Position numbers and translations under genes: made by a program. A stretch of 64,000 nt of DNA from Aulostomus chinensis (Eukaryota; Chordata; Actinopteri; Syngnathiformes; Aulostomidae), in assembly GCA_037954235.1 (NCBI GenBank), contig JBBMOA010000020.1:21334677-21398676 (forward strand), read 5' to 3'. Positions 48,150-62,489 of this stretch are shown here, one piece after another. The notes below the pieces were generated by a model. The model did not search any database. It saw only the letters and a program-made list of their open reading frames with translations, and was not told the DNA's origin. The first letter of the stretch is position 1. Every line of letters starts with the position of its first letter.

Positions 48150-48179
<30 letters not shown>
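48147..48179. repeat. (TTC)n poly(T) simple repeat
   Basis: About eight TTC units followed by T9. Confidence 0.96.
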
Positions 48180-48181
<2 letters not shown>

Positions 48182-48979
48182 ACGGATCAAAAGTGTGATT
48201 TTTTTTTTTTCTTCTCGCGGCTTTGTTTCCCATTGATCCTCGCTGCATCTGCTGCAGAATTAGCTGAAACGTCAGGTGAACGGCGTGGAAGGAATCAAAG
48301 ACACGGTCACTGGCTCTCGCCTGAGCACATCTGTCTGCCAGCTGTGCGTTGTGTTTACACCTGACCCCGGCCAAGTCACCGGCTGGGTCGTTCCTTCTCT
48401 CTCCCCTTTACATTACACCCCCTCCCCGCCAACACCCCCTCCCGTTTTCCCTTCCTACTCTCGAGGAAAGGCATCAGCGCGGCTCTCCAGCTACTGCAAC
48501 AGTTCCTCACCTCAATCACACATAACGCCACTGAGCGGGCCGAGCTACCGCAAACCCTCCAAATTCAAAGGTGATTAAAGTAATCAAAGCAAACTGAGGT
48601 TATTGAAAAAAAGGGGATCATCTAAAATTTGCGGCAGAACGCTAAGTCGGCGAATAGTGGAAAAACTGCGTTGGGATGGGATGGATTTCAGAGAGAGAGA
48701 GAGAGAAGAAAAAAAAAAGGCAGATTCATGGTGGTCATATGTGTCACGGCTCACATATGACTGATACTGCAATTACTGCTTTTCCCCATAAACAGGAGTA
48801 TTGCATCATGTGCTTTTGCTTCAGCAGACACTGCCAAAATATACTATCACATTCAGAGACGCGTTCCCGGGCTTCCAACCAAAGCAGTTTTATGCACATC
48901 TCTTTACATTTGTACGGACAAGGGGAAGTCTAGCTCAGAGCGATTACTAAACAACCCCTCTGATGCAAAGGAGGAGTTT

Positions 48980-49038
48980 TGTGTGTGTGTGTGTGTGTGC
49001 GTGTGTGTGTGTGTGTGTGTGTGGTGTGGGGGGGGGGT
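48980..49038. repeat. (GT)n with G10 run
   Basis: GT block with one GC interruption, then GTGTGG and a run of about ten G. Confidence 0.97.
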
Positions 49039-49193
49039 GTCTTCTCATCTGTTCTGTAGGTGGGCAGCCACTGGGCCCAGTTTGGGCTGCAGTAAGACTT
49101 TAGTTTAGAGAAGGACTTGGGGTTTTGGCTGTCATTTTGTGGAAACAAACAAATCTTGGTAATCAAAGTGACTGTTTGGAGCGAGTCAAAAGT

Positions 49194-49220
49194 CCCCCCC
49201 CCCACCCCCCCACCCCCCCC
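49194..49220. repeat. C-rich tract (G-quadruplex potential on minus strand)
   Basis: Three long C runs separated by single A residues; the minus strand carries the matching G runs. Confidence 0.92.
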
Positions 49221-50770
49221 AACCACGGGTTGTTTCATTAAAGGAATTTGTATTGTGTTCTAACTGCTGTTCAGATTCCTCTGTTTACACGTCTCTGTTA
49301 TTTTACTGCAGTTGTCTGTTATTGTAATACTTTTTAAAAGATTTGGGACGGACTTAAGAAATTGTGAAGTTATAAATCTTGCAATGACTTCTTTTTTTTT
49401 TTTTTTACCCTTTTATGGCTAAAAATAAAACAAAACAAACAAAACCAATTTGAATCGGTTTTTTAAAATCAGGATAAATACTTTGATGTTTAATTATTTT
49501 CAACAATTTTTTTCCCTCTGATATTATAATAAGAAGATAAATGAAAGTGGAACCCTTTGAATTACGGTACTGTAATCAAGCACCACATTGAGGAATCTTT
49601 ACGTGAATATTCTGTTTGCATCTTAACCCTTTTAGGCCTCTCCATTTATCTGAATCCATGTGTTTAAAAGAGACCTTGTGAAGATGATGCACTTTCAAAT
49701 TAAAAGCCTGCAAACTGTAAAAGTGCATAATCAGAGCTGTACAACCGGAATAAAACTTCAACATGACCTTTAGAGGTCAGTAGTTGGAGGATTGAGCGCC
49801 CTCCAAAAACACACGTGTACTTTTGATCCTCAAACACATTTGTAAACCAATATCAAATCGACGGAAATTTGAATGGATTCCTTTACTTTCATCACAGCGC
49901 TCTTTTACCTGGATATGTCTACTACTACTTCTACTTCTGCTCCACCACCGGTTCCAACAGAAGTTTTGATCATTTTCTAAAAGTTGTACTCTGATTGAGG
50001 TAAACACAAAACATCTCGCTGTATCTTATAAATACGCTGTAATACTGCCAGTGTGGCCTCACGAGGGAATCATCTGATTTTTTTTTTCTTCAAATCACTC
50101 CCATGCAGAGGCCAACAGTCATCGTCGGGGGGCCAGGGGGTCTGCAAGAGCCGATGGGGGCCACATGGATGAGTACAGCCTGGTGAGCCAGACAGTTACG
50201 GATCGCTTGCTTTTAATTAGCGGCTTCACATGCAGTCCGTGTGGAGCTGCAAGCCCACCACAAACGCATGGAAGATGTGACAGTTCCCCCCTCTGGGAGA
50301 CACGGCCCGGGGAAAGGCTCCGGCATTACTGCAGCGTCTCGACTCAACACAATGCCCAATGTGCACGCCAGACCCACGGCAATTAGCTTCTAAGGTTCCC
50401 CCTCTTTCTTTGCCTTCTCTCTTTCTTTTTAATGTCGGAGCTTGGAAAGGCTCAATATAATCAAGTCAAGAAAAGTTTATTCTGTTTAGAATTCCATCTG
50501 GTTCCAGGGGGGCTAATTTTAGCGGCACGCAGGAGCGGTATGCAGTGAGGCTGCATGTACCATCCTACTTAGAGCAGTGGGGGGGAGAGCTCAGCGCAGA
50601 CACCCAGGCTCCTCGGCAATAGACTGGCCGACTGGTGTTTCTAAACACTGCTGTAGCCGTTCTCCCATCACTCAGCACACCCTGTGTTCCAGCAAAATGT
50701 GTCCCTCTGGCACTTACCACAGGATCCAAGACGCTTTCACCCCCTCCGCCCCCAGTTCCCCCCTCGCCCC

Positions 50771-50774
50771 CTCC

Positions 50775-50805
<31 letters not shown>
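50771..50805. repeat. (CT)n microsatellite
   Basis: CT units with two CC interruptions at the left side. Confidence 0.96.
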
Positions 50806-52429
50806 CCCTCACCCTTTCTTTTTTGCTCAGAATCGGTAACTTTTACTGTTCCAGTGGTTGAGTGTCACCTCAGCTGAGGGCTGTGCAGAGAGAATGAGTG
50901 AGCTCCAAGCTGTGATGCTTTGTGGTGATAGCGCTGATTGGATGTGGCACTTAAAATTACCTCGGTCTGACTACGCAGTCATTACGTACGCCTGCATCAT
51001 TTACCAGCAAGCCGGAACGGCAAAATTCAATTCACAGAGAAAGTATCATCTTTGTTTCTCTGTGTGATGATTGTGACGAACCTTAACTCCCCTCTCAGGG
51101 GTAAAAACTGATATCTTCGACCTCTCAAACTCAGCATGTGGACTCTCCATCAGTAACGGCCGGAGAACAGGACAAAAGCAGCGCTGGAACTGTTAAGGTG
51201 GTCCGTTAATCTGGAAACCTTCGGGAGTTCATTTGGCTTTTAACACAAATTAATCACATGACCAAGTTTGCTCTCTAGTTTAATTCCGGATGTTTACAAA
51301 ACAATGTGTCTAATGCCTCCGTCCAGATTCGGTGAATGTCTTTGTGCCGATACCTCTGGTGTATTGGTTCAACTCCCCCGTGAAAATACAACCAGTGTTT
51401 ACATCTTGTGATTAATCACCAGAGGTGGAGAAATGTACACACGCACTCACTGCTCAATTAAAAGACCCACAGGCTCTTTAATGTATTCAGAAGTAGAAAG
51501 AAGAATCTTTTGAAAGGCTTTCTTCAATGATTCTCAAATACAGAGAATAAAAACGGGCTAAAACAATGTCACTCATGTCGATGTTCCTCCTCCTCCCTGT
51601 CGAATTCCTGTCTCGTCTTCTCTTTCACAAGTGGCGGGCGTCTTCTTCTCATTCTTTGATACATTTTGTCAAGTTGCAACCGACGTTCATGCCCATTACT
51701 GCCCCCTAGAGTTATCTCATGGTTCCCTTACTACATTTCTACGTCAAAGTGAGCCTGTTTTGTTTTGTTTTTTTAAATTTGAGGGGCAGAAAGTGCAGAT
51801 ATTTGTGTTTAAAATTAAGGGAGTAAAAGCAAAGGGCAATCTGAAAAACACAGTCAAGTCAAGAATAAAGTGTTATTTCCTGTCTCTGTTAACCACGGGA
51901 TATTAGCGTAATTAAGTCCATTCTAATTTTTTTAATCGATTTACAACAAGACAAGTCAAAACGTATTGAGACCTGGTGGGGGCTGTGCGGCGTGCTAATT
52001 TATTGCGCCCCTGCAGACGTGCAGGCAGCTCCAGAAGCAAACGTGACACAGCTTTCACAACATAAGGATCTTTTAATGTGTGGAAAAAAACGTGTGAGTG
52101 TGGATGTGTCTGCCTCATCCTTTTGGTTTGACTGAACCGAGAGGGCGAATAGAGGCGGACTTGTCCTCTGTCAGGCTTGCATTAAACCAGAAGGGAAGCC
52201 TTTTCACGCCTAGCTGAAGAAATTTGAGAGAGCTTATATACGAGCTCTGTGGGACTCGTAGAGTCTAGTAGTGATTCAAACCGGTTAAGAATAACACACC
52301 CTCACCTACTAAGTAGTGTTTGGGTTAATATTTTCTCTTTGGAAAAAAAAAAAAAAAAAAAGTCAGGTCAGAGGACTGATTTGTTCCCGTCTGTGGACTG
52401 TCATTTGTCATTCCACCTTCTATGTCAGC

Positions 52430-52720
52430 ATCTAACGCCGTGAATCCCAACTGACCATAAGTAGATTGTTTACGGTTTCATTAATTTGACGTTAGGAGCG
52501 TTTGATGGATCGCGATCAAGACCAGCAGCCACATAATCACTGCATTGAGGCATTTATACCTGCCATAATTAACAGCCTAATAGTGAAAACACAGTATTAG
52601 CGGCGCGCTAATCAGAGAAATGTTTATTGCTCTCGACATAGCGCTCAGAGGACATAAATATCAGCCATGTGTTCGTTGAACATTTTTATGGTGATGGTAA
52701 GAGTTTTTGTTTCCTGTAAT
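52430..52720. promoter_or_regulatory. Candidate conserved non-coding element 2
   Basis: AT-rich unique block with cataattaacagcctaatag and ttagcggcgcgctaatc, a near-palindrome around gcgcgc flanked by TTAG/CTAA. Inference from texture only. Confidence 0.25.
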
Positions 52721-53344
52721 TAATAATGTTTCATTTGTGCAAACATTGCAAAAGGCTATTTAAAGAAAGAGAACCACTGGGTTAAAAGCCAAATAACCCA
52801 CAAATCTTTTCCTACCAAGCGCGCAGATAAAAAAAAGTCTGTTAATGTCCAGTTGTTCCTACATTTTTTTCCCCCCTCCTTTAAGTAACTCCAAAGCGAA
52901 TGGATCGATCACCAGAAAATGCCGTTATTAATCTCTGTCTGTAGTTTTAACAAATGAAGGCTACAATCATATGGAAACAATCTGCCCCTTGCCCTCGAAG
53001 AGACAGAAAACAGAACCAAATGAAGAACATCCTTTCTCTTAAGACCTGTAATTTGTTTTTATTACCTATTAGGTAAAACACCTCATTTATCAATGTCAGA
53101 GTCCTCACAAAATGATAGCTGTCCACATGTAAATCAGCTAATGCGATGTATGGTTCAGAATTAAGTGGGCTCTTTCTTATGAAATGCTCTACTCTGTGGG
53201 CTCAGTGACCCAGCTAAGCCACCCACGACCAGACGTTTTTCTTTCACAGGGCTGTGCTGGAAAACTGAGCACAGAACACTTAAAAACAGAACTGATTAAG
53301 CACAGACCGAACTGTGTTTCTGCACCCCACACAGTAGAGGCGGG

Positions 53345-53347
<3 letters not shown>

Positions 53348-53396
<49 letters not shown>
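53348..53396. repeat. (GT)n microsatellite
   Basis: About 24 uninterrupted GT units. Confidence 0.98.
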
Positions 53397-53398
<2 letters not shown>

Positions 53399-56300
53399 GA
53401 GTCCAGGAGTTAACGCTGCATAAAATGATACAAGAAAAAGCTGGAGGATAATGGAGAATAATTTCCCGCCCAATTTTTGCTTTTTATTTGACCTGGTAAT
53501 TGAAATGTATATTATATAAAAGAGCTAATTATGTCGATAGAGATCAGACAGAGTTTTCCCATTTACACCCTCTCTGAACAAACCCCCCCCCCCAATAGTG
53601 CAATACACTAGGGGGCGCGGTAGAGTTACACACTACACATAGCAGGGTGATCCATAAGACATCTTAAAATGTCTTGAAGAGGTCTTGTAAGGTGTTAAGT
53701 TGTCTTCCATTCAAAGTAAAAGTGTGGACATGTATGGATGGACAAAAAAACAACAACAACAAAATGTCCCGCTGCACCGTCAAACCTTCCCTGGTGAGAC
53801 GACGGTGTGCCCGATGCAAAACGAGGAAATGCAAGTGTAATGGCAAACGGCGTGAGACCCTAAAAGCAAAAGACAAAGAATTGCTGTATCTTACGCTGCG
53901 GCGTTAAACCACAGGGGAAAAAAACATTCGAAGCTGACGTTTGTAGTTGAACTATTTATTTATTTATACTATTAGTTTAAACCAAAGAGAGAAATGCTGA
54001 TTTAATGCCTAACCACCCCTGGTGGCCGAAGATGGCGCCTCAAAATTTTTTACATAGTGAACTGAACTCATCCCACATTTGGGACGACGAATGCATATCC
54101 TGGTTCATTTATCTCCCTCCCCCAAATTTTACAGTGCTAATTTCCCCCATTGAGCCTCCTGGTTGTGGCTCCACCTCCTCCGGCGCTGGACCACCACGTG
54201 CTTCCTCCGTCACATGTGGAGTCTTTGGCCTCAACTTCCGACGGGCGAGGGCGTAGCGTGGGAGGATCAACCCCCGACACTATAGACGATGGGTATGCGT
54301 TTCCATTCCAAATTAAACATTGAATTTCATTTGTTGTGGTACCCAAAAAGGTCTTTACAAGCCTTGGGTTTAACTCCTTTATGCACGCGGACACCCTGCA
54401 TAATCAATAAAACCCCTCCAGAGTACAGTCTGTAAATCGACTGTTAATAACTGGCAAATTTCTTTGCGGCGTGTGTAAATATTATTCTCTACATAAAAGC
54501 CTCGCACACCTTTTTATATACATGCCAGTCTGGTTGGCGTGGGTTCGTCGGTGTACGCTCGCCGCCTGCCACTATCCACAAGCGCCTTACGATAACTTAT
54601 TCAAAAGTGCTGCTCACTATGCCATCATAAGCAACGTGGACCACTTCTCCCGGCTTCGCAAAAGCAATGATGAATGACAGGTCTCATCTTGGCGATGCCA
54701 AGGAACACAACTCAAAATACATGATACGGAACCATCCAATACTACTGTAGAGCATATCTGTCAGTCTGGCAGACCTCTCCACAACAGGGACCACACCACA
54801 CACTCTTTATTAGAGCCAGTAAAATGTCCCAAAGACGTGGCTTGACTGTGCTTTCTGCCTAGCTACCATGAACAATAGTAGGATTGTACTGCTCCTCTCT
54901 TTTTCTTTTTGTAGGCCTATTATTTTTTCAAGCATTTGTTATTCTCACTTAAACTACAGGCTGGCTCCACGAGCGGGCCACAGCGTCTCAGAACCGGGCC
55001 TACTCAGGCCAGGAAAAACCCGGTGGAGCCAGACGAATAAAAAGCCAAAGCGCCGACGCCATGCGGCTCCCAATCTGTTTCCTGTCAGGGGGACATCAAG
55101 GGAACACCCGCAACGCAATCTCCAAACGTCTCCCCTTCCTTTTCTCCATCCCTGCTTCTCTCCTTCCATCTCTCTCCACCCTTCAAGCGATACGTCTTAC
55201 AGATGACTGAACCATCGCCAAAAGCTCCCAAAATGCTTCTTTTTTTCCTCCTCCATCTCTCTTTTTCCCCCTCTTGTGTCTCTGCGTTTGGAGCCAGCCC
55301 ACATGGATTGGGATCAATTTAGGATGAAATGATAATTACCCTGTCAGTTTCAATTCGGACGTGATGAAGTGAGAAACAGGAAACGTAATAAGCGTAAATG
55401 GAATCTCAACTCTTTTGATTGGGATCGGAATTGAATCAGACTCCGCAAACTTTGCTCGAATTGTCAATTTCGTGCCATCCCTGCTGAGAGACAGTTATGC
55501 GTTTATGCCTCGTCTCACACCAAACTGCTGGTTAAAGCATATTGCTGCACGTAATTACTGAATTCCACATTCACTACAGAGACTATATGCCTGTGTCTGT
55601 TTAGTTTGGAACTCCACACTTAAGAAATGATTCGTGTCACATCTTTCCAGAGAGAGAACTCAAAGAGCCTTTTCCCCTCCTACAAAACACTCCTTTCGTC
55701 AAAGCCACATATCGCAGCATATTTGATCGCCACATCCAGCACCTGAACTAAAGTGAGTTTGTCGTTTTCCAGCATATTTGGTGTTGCGAGATCAGTGATA
55801 GTGCACGGCTAACGGTAGCCTGCTCTAACCCTGTCATGTTGGCTGTCCCGCAGCTGATGTATGGAGCTGATTCCTGGCGGGCTGCGCTTCGCTGCCTGGA
55901 TTTGTTTAACCCGGCAGATCAACCTTCAGACAGGAGCATGTGTGCAGGTAATGGCTGCCAGATGAGGTGAGGCCAGTTCTAAGAGGCCTAGTGGATGCTG
56001 CAGAGGAGCAGAGAGTAAAGCGTACTCACATGTGCTCGCGCCGACAAACAGTAAAACCTTAATTAAAAGTCCAGGCTTTTATTTGCTTTGTCACTGAACC
56101 GGAGAATATTTGGGCCAGAGATTTTTACGGGACAGTCTTTTTGGTCTAAACTATTTCTCATACGATCAAATTGTTATTTGCAGTGTTAATAGTACTTGTA
56201 TAAAATGGGGCTGCAGCGTAGGGACGACCAAAAGTACCAAAAAAGGGAGCGATGGCCGAGGAACCCAGGACCTTTCAAGGAACGACCTTGGTTTGCCTTT

Positions 56301-57899
56301 GTTGTTCTAAATTTAATTCCAGGGACTTTATTTTGCGCCCAAGAAAATCCCGTCCCATGATATGGTACATTCTGATTGGTGCGGGACTTGATGTGGACAG
56401 GACAACACCGAGCAGGAATTAGAAACAGTGACCCCCAAAGAGAACGTGGAGAGCTTTTATATATGTCAGATGATTAATTTGCCCCATCTTTGAAACTTTG
56501 GAACACAGAAAACAATGGACTCAAAGAGCCTTTCTGGTCTGGGGCAAATGGTTCCTGGGAATCAGGTCCCAGCTAAGGACCAGAGTCCTCCCGTCCCTTC
56601 TGTCACTCACAGCGAATCCCTTCAGCCCTCGTCCTGATCATTTCACTTGAAACTCTGAAGTCGTGCCTTCGTGCTGTGCATCCGCTCACATGTGTTTAGC
56701 TCAAACCTTCTTTCCCTCCTCACAGTCTGGCAATTCTACCACCGTCCTCTGACAGACGCGGAGGCTCGGATTCATTTTTTTCACCATTCTCTCGCTCTCT
56801 TGGGATCAACAGGGATGTTTGGCTGCTGCTTCTCCTGAGTCTTGTCCCGCAAATTTGACAACCGCAAGCTTGAATTTCAGGTTCTCTCTGTGCTGCCGCC
56901 ATGGCGATCAACATATGTGGCCGATATTTGAATGCAAGTAAAAAAAAAAAAAATTGTAACCAGCTTTTAATTGACACCGGCTTTTATTTGTCAAAACATG
57001 TAGCCGCACCCAGCCAATAAAAGGGAGTCTATATTCAATTGGGACTTTTAATTGAAGTTTTACGGTACATGGCCCCTGGAACTGTTATGAGAGACAACAA
57101 GTAATGTCGAAATATAAAAGTCAATATTTAATAGCGCCACAAACTCTCCCTATTCAGGGAGTTCATCGAAAGTTTTTAGGATTTTTCAAAATATTGGAAT
57201 AAACCTTAAATAATTCTAGGCTCCATTTGCTGTTGTGATGCCAGTGTGGTTTCAAGCTGAGTCTCTGCGTGCCGACAGTTGCCAGATAGTGAGAAGTGAA
57301 GAGACGGACTCAAGGTGAGGCTGTCAGACAGCGTCTGGACGTTGGTCTGTGGGAACGTCTGCCTGACCAACCACAGTCTAGCAGGATGAACGGCCCCCTG
57401 TAATGAGGACACACTAGAACCAATACGCTTCTCCAGCTTGCATATTCACTCGCAAATAAAACAAACAAATAAATGTCAAGATTAAACACAGCGGGGGCAT
57501 CTTTGGCGCTCGCTACGGCCACCCAGGAGGCCACAAGGGCTCCGTATGACGAACTTAGCTGACACCCACTCAAACAAAATAAACAAAAAACAACGCCTTG
57601 TTACTAGGGATGCATATCAAGAGTTGTAGTGCTTTAGGGACGCTAATATTCTCAATGGAAGGAGCAGAGAAGATGAAAAAAAAAAAAAAACGGAACCATA
57701 GAAGTTTAGAATTTGCAATTTTAGTATCTGATTCCATGTCGTTGACACTGTTCTACTGTGTGGCTTCTAGCGGCAAGCTAAAAGTAATTCTTTCCTTGAA
57801 ATGTCATCATGCTCTAAACTGGTCAGCATGACTGTAAATTAATTTGCTCCCTGCACCATACAGACACCGAACTTGAGCAGTAAATTTCCAAATTGTAAG
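53397..57899. other. Non-genic region
   Basis: Only mononucleotide runs (C about 53583-53593, A about 56939-56953) and short low-complexity pieces. No gene recognised. Confidence 0.45.
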
Positions 57900-58660
57900 C
57901 TTGGAAAGAATGAAGGAAAGCTATCTTACAAGCGATCGTTAGCGAGTATGCCTCCGTGATGGAATTAGCTGTTACTAAGACCTCAACGTAGTAATTAAAG
58001 GACCTTGAGCAATTTCAAGACATACAGCGGACATCAAGCGCCCGTGAACACAGGAAAGAGTGTGCCGCCCTGGCTCACCAGGCTGCTTTTACAGCGTGGC
58101 TTCTTGTAATTAAAAAAAAAAAAAAGACCAGCGAGGCTCATATTTCACTCAACCCTCTGTGTGCGAGCCGTCGTCAGGCGGGGATCCGCCAGCAGGGAGC
58201 TCCTCACGACTGCTGCACTCTAATTTATTACGGCAGCCCCCCAAGCAGCAGGGACAGGAGAACAAATAAGACCCAGGGGTTTGATAAAGAGGATTGGCGA
58301 TGAAAAGGCCTCCGCTACCAGCAGCCGCCCACCCGCCCGCCTGCACAAACCAGAGCCGAGAAGCTAACTCTGCACCTTGCCTCCGCAGAGAAGTCACTTT
58401 ACTGTTCCTGCTTCCTGTTATGACGTGTTCTTGTATTCCCCCCCCCCCCGTTCCCGCTCTGGCCTTTGGAGCAGGTAAAAGGGGTATTCAAGCATTGAAG
58501 CCACCTGGGGCAGCAGGTTGAGAAAAACACAGGGGAGCTCTGCTCTGGAACATGTCTGCAGGCAAATTACTCTGCCTTTACTGATTAGTGGGGCCGGCCT
58601 CTCACCTGGCAAACTCAATATCAGCATGTGACAGAGCCATAACAAAGGTAGCACTGTCAG
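57900..58660. promoter_or_regulatory. Candidate conserved non-coding element 3
   Basis: Long unique block interrupted by an A13 run near 58110; contains ggaattagctgttactaag, gtagtaattaaaggacc and aggggtttgataaagagg (a TCF/LEF-like TTTGATAAAG). Inference from texture only. Confidence 0.25.
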
Positions 58661-60039
58661 GTCAGAGATGAGAAACGTGGTCGTGTTCGTTGTTTTTATT
58701 CATGGGGGGAGTCACGTTGTGGGCTGCCGCGAATGTCAAGCCTGGATTACGAGAACGTCAGAAGTGAAAATGCAGAAATGCACTCTGAAACAAAAGCTTA
58801 ACTCAACTCGATGTCCACTGAAACGTCTCGCAAGCGTTTAATTGCTGAAGAGCAACTAATAACCTACTAATCAGTTTGGAAGCAGCCACCGGCCGACTTT
58901 ACTTTAGTCGACTGTGCGAGGGTCGAAGGACGAGCTGACGGGGAGCGGCGAGTCTGCAGTCCAGCACAGATTTTAAAGCAAAGAGTCAGAGTTTTGCTTG
59001 TGGATTTTAAAGCTGAGCTGAGCTGGATAATGTGGGCGGGGCTTATGCTGGAGACCGGCCAATAGAGATGTGTCCTTCAGAGTAAATCCTGCCGGTGAGA
59101 TCAGCGCGACCACGAGCAAAGATTTCGGGTTCACGGGGAAACTTTGGGATTTTCAAGCAAAACTTGGCTTTGTAAAGACATGTTTTTGGAATCGAATTTA
59201 TAAATATTTAATCACAAATTCATCTAATTGCAGCAGGACATGTGTATGATTGCAGCATCAGTAGTTTCCCTCAAATCAAATTTTTTGGTTCAAGGTTTAT
59301 TTGATTGATTGCACAATTAGGATGCGAATGTGATGCCATGGTGTTCCTGGGATCCAAGACAAAGAGACAATCCCAGAAGATAAAAATACATTTGCAAAAG
59401 AAGGAAAAACAAACGAAGCAAAGCAAAACACACTAACAAGACAGGACAATGAGGACGAACAAACCAGAAAACCAAGACCATTTAAAACTGAGACAAGACA
59501 ATAATACAACAACTGGATTACAGCTGCTTCCAATGATCACTTCAACAACCGTCCTCTAAAATGTCAGAACGTGGAAGAAAAAAAGCCTCAACCAAAGGCA
59601 AAAATCCTCACATCTCACGTTTTTTTCCAATAAAAACCAACTCTTCTTAGCCTCTTTTAGTTAACATTATATTGCAAAAGCTCGTATTACTTTTTGCTGC
59701 ACATTATTGGGGTTTATCCTGCCTCATTTCTTCTGTGCCTCTCTACTTCAACACAGAGGGAAAATTCCCTACACCCTTTTTTCTTTTTTCTTAACTGCCA
59801 CACTTTATTTTTTAAGCCTCTTATCTACTTTTATTACTATTTATATGCGCTAGTGGAAAGTACAGTGACTACTTTACTTAAAATTAAACAATTTTCTGCT
59901 GCTAAATACTCCACTGCAACTGATCCACATTTTACTAGTTAAGATTTTGCAAGCACATAATCCCCCCCCCCCCCAAAAAAAGATGCATTTTTCTGACCGG
60001 CTCCACCTCAATCAGCCACAAATATAAATCATTGCTTAC

Positions 60040-60520
60040 ATTTTATGCCTCATTAATTATGATCCAGTAGTATAATAATATCTTACCGGTCTGGGCAATT
60101 TCACATAATTAACATATTAGATCTATTTTCCTGATAATGTTTCAGATGTTTTCTCATAATGAATAATAACTGCGGCTTCATCCATCCGTCCACCTCTGCT
60201 GTGGCCAAGCCCCGGTGCTTCAACACTGGGTGGCACTGTGCAGGCCTGATGCTGAGCTCTTGGCAGCTGCGGATCAACAAAGCTGGAAGTGGAGGAAAAA
60301 CTGTTGCAGCCAATCTAACTGGTGGTCCATTCTCTCGCCATCCTCCTGCATCAGCACAATGCTGGCTGAGAGTCGGGCAATATTTAGCCATAAGAAAATA
60401 TGAAACTGTGTTCCCGGGATGGCAGGGCTGGAGTACACAAAAACCAGCAGTGAAAACATTTTGGAAGCAATCGCCCCCCTCAGAAATCAGACTCACATTT
60501 CAGCAGCAGCGTACATAATA
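60040..60520. promoter_or_regulatory. Candidate conserved non-coding element 4, open on both strands
   Basis: Left half has tttcacataattaacat and similar cores. The right half (60159-60518) is free of stops in one plus frame (119 codons) and one minus frame (131 codons), neither with a domain or splice context. More like constrained non-coding DNA than a gene. Confidence 0.25.
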
Positions 60521-62489
60521 ATTAGTCTGACCACTCTTTTCCTCTTCTCTCTTCCTCTTGTCCGTATCCACCTCCTCTCCTGCCTCCTCCGTGGGACAGA
60601 AATAGATAGTTAGATTCCCATGCAGAGTGGCTCTGTTTTCTGTTGAGGATGAACTTTGACTGCGTTTCAAGAGCCGCATTTAAAAATGCTGATCAAAAAT
60701 TTACAGAAAACACCAGGTGATTCAAATCTGAGCCCGGGGCGCCTTTTTTGTTGTTGTTATTTTTGTGTTGTTGTTGTTTGTTTTGTTTTTTTTTTAATTT
60801 TGTGAGCAACTGCTCATAAGATATCAGCCGTCATGTGAAAGACGGGTATTAGAAAGGGTGCTTATTATTGAATGGACTCTCTGTGAGCTCTCCGAGGCAG
60901 GAGGACATCTATTAGGAGGTTAACAAAACACTATCAGCTAATACGGCTTGTAATTACACCAGCAGTGAGGAAACGCAGCATGCTAACACCAGTATGGAAA
61001 CAATCTGACAATGCAAACACTGCGACTAAGCCACCGTGTGTGTATGTACATTTGTAAGTGTGTGTGTGTGGGTGAGGGAGTGCACGCATGTGTGGACAGA
61101 GGCCCACTCGCGCAGATTGTGGGTGTGCGAGCTGTCAAATTGGAGTGGGTGGGTGGGAGTGGAGGGAGCACATCTGGAGGGAATTTATTGTATAATTCAG
61201 TCTATTATTGCTGCGGTCGGTGCTTAAGGAGCACGCACACAATTACCGTCCACTCTGCAAGGCTACAAGTGGCCTCTGGCCTAAACTAATAAACTCTGGA
61301 GGAGGGTGGGGGGTGGGTGGCTGGTGGTGGGGATTCATTTGAGGTTATCATCATCACACTCCTCTCTGCTACCTCTCACTCTGACACTTACCAGAGTTTA
61401 CAATAAATCGACGGAGGAACACCTCCTGTTCAGGACCAGATCAAGGTCAAAGGATTCTTGAAGCTGGGTTTAAACGCACGTTGCCAGGCTGTACGTGTCT
61501 TTTCAGATTTCTTTCAACTGGAGTTTGTCGCAAAGTGATGAAAATGTCTATCAAACACGTACAAACCTCCTTCAACACAAGCCTTGTTAAATGACCCTTT
61601 TTTTTTTTGTGCGTACCGTCATTTCGTGCAGAAATGCGCATCTTAGTGGATGTTGACAATTCTGGCTTTTTTTCTGGCTTTTTTTCCCCTGGAAATCCTG
61701 AGATTTTAGGAGGCGAGTTGCATAAAAACCAATTAACTTTTTTTTTCCATTTGATATTTTTCAAGTGTAAGCGGGTTACACTAGAGGGTGACTTCTAGCA
61801 GATCTTTAAAGTGTGGATGGGATACAGGACTGCTACTATCGGAGCGTGGTTCCACCCATAATGAGCGTGTTTGGCCCATCGGTGCACATTCGTCCACCAA
61901 ACCTATGAAACGTTTGACCTCGAATTTAAGCATTAAAAAAATAACATTCGATAACACGGTCAGATTAAACAGCTGTATTTGCAAGTGCACAGTATTTGAA
62001 TCTGATTTGCAGGTTTTACTCTCATCGATGTGTTACTCTTGGTGAAATATCCTAAAATATTTTTTCTCATTTCTCCTCCCGGTTCCTTAAAACCAAAACA
62101 AGCCTATTGACAAAAAAAACCAAAACAAAAAACAAAACTCAGCCTACTTTCATGAAATGGCAGACAATTCCCTCTCGACCCAGAACTATCGGCCTTCCGT
62201 CTTCTTTTTATAGACTCCAACAATTAATTGCTGATGAAAATAGTTTGTGCAATCCCTTTTATTTGGTTCTAGTTGTACAATAAGAACAACCAACGTTCCT
62301 CCTCCACCAACGCCGTTCATGTCATTATCCCAATGTATTTTGCAGCTTACAAGCTTGATGGCAAATGTCCTGGGTGGTGCGTTAAATAGGTGTTTGGGCA
62401 GGAGAAGTCTGTTGGTGTTGAGGTGATGTCTTTTCGTATGCTGTACATTCATTCATATCATAAAATGTCCTGAAATAAAACCCACCTCG

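Larger units (their letters stand above)
47841..53347. other. Non-genic region
   Basis: Besides the simple repeats listed, it is largely unique sequence. 50090-50395 and 52430-52720 have the repeat-free, ATTA-rich look of non-coding regulatory blocks. No exon recognised. Confidence 0.4.

Noticed and set aside
50577..50877. Proline/serine/leucine-rich frames
   Set aside because: Caused by the CT-rich tract at 50740-50820.
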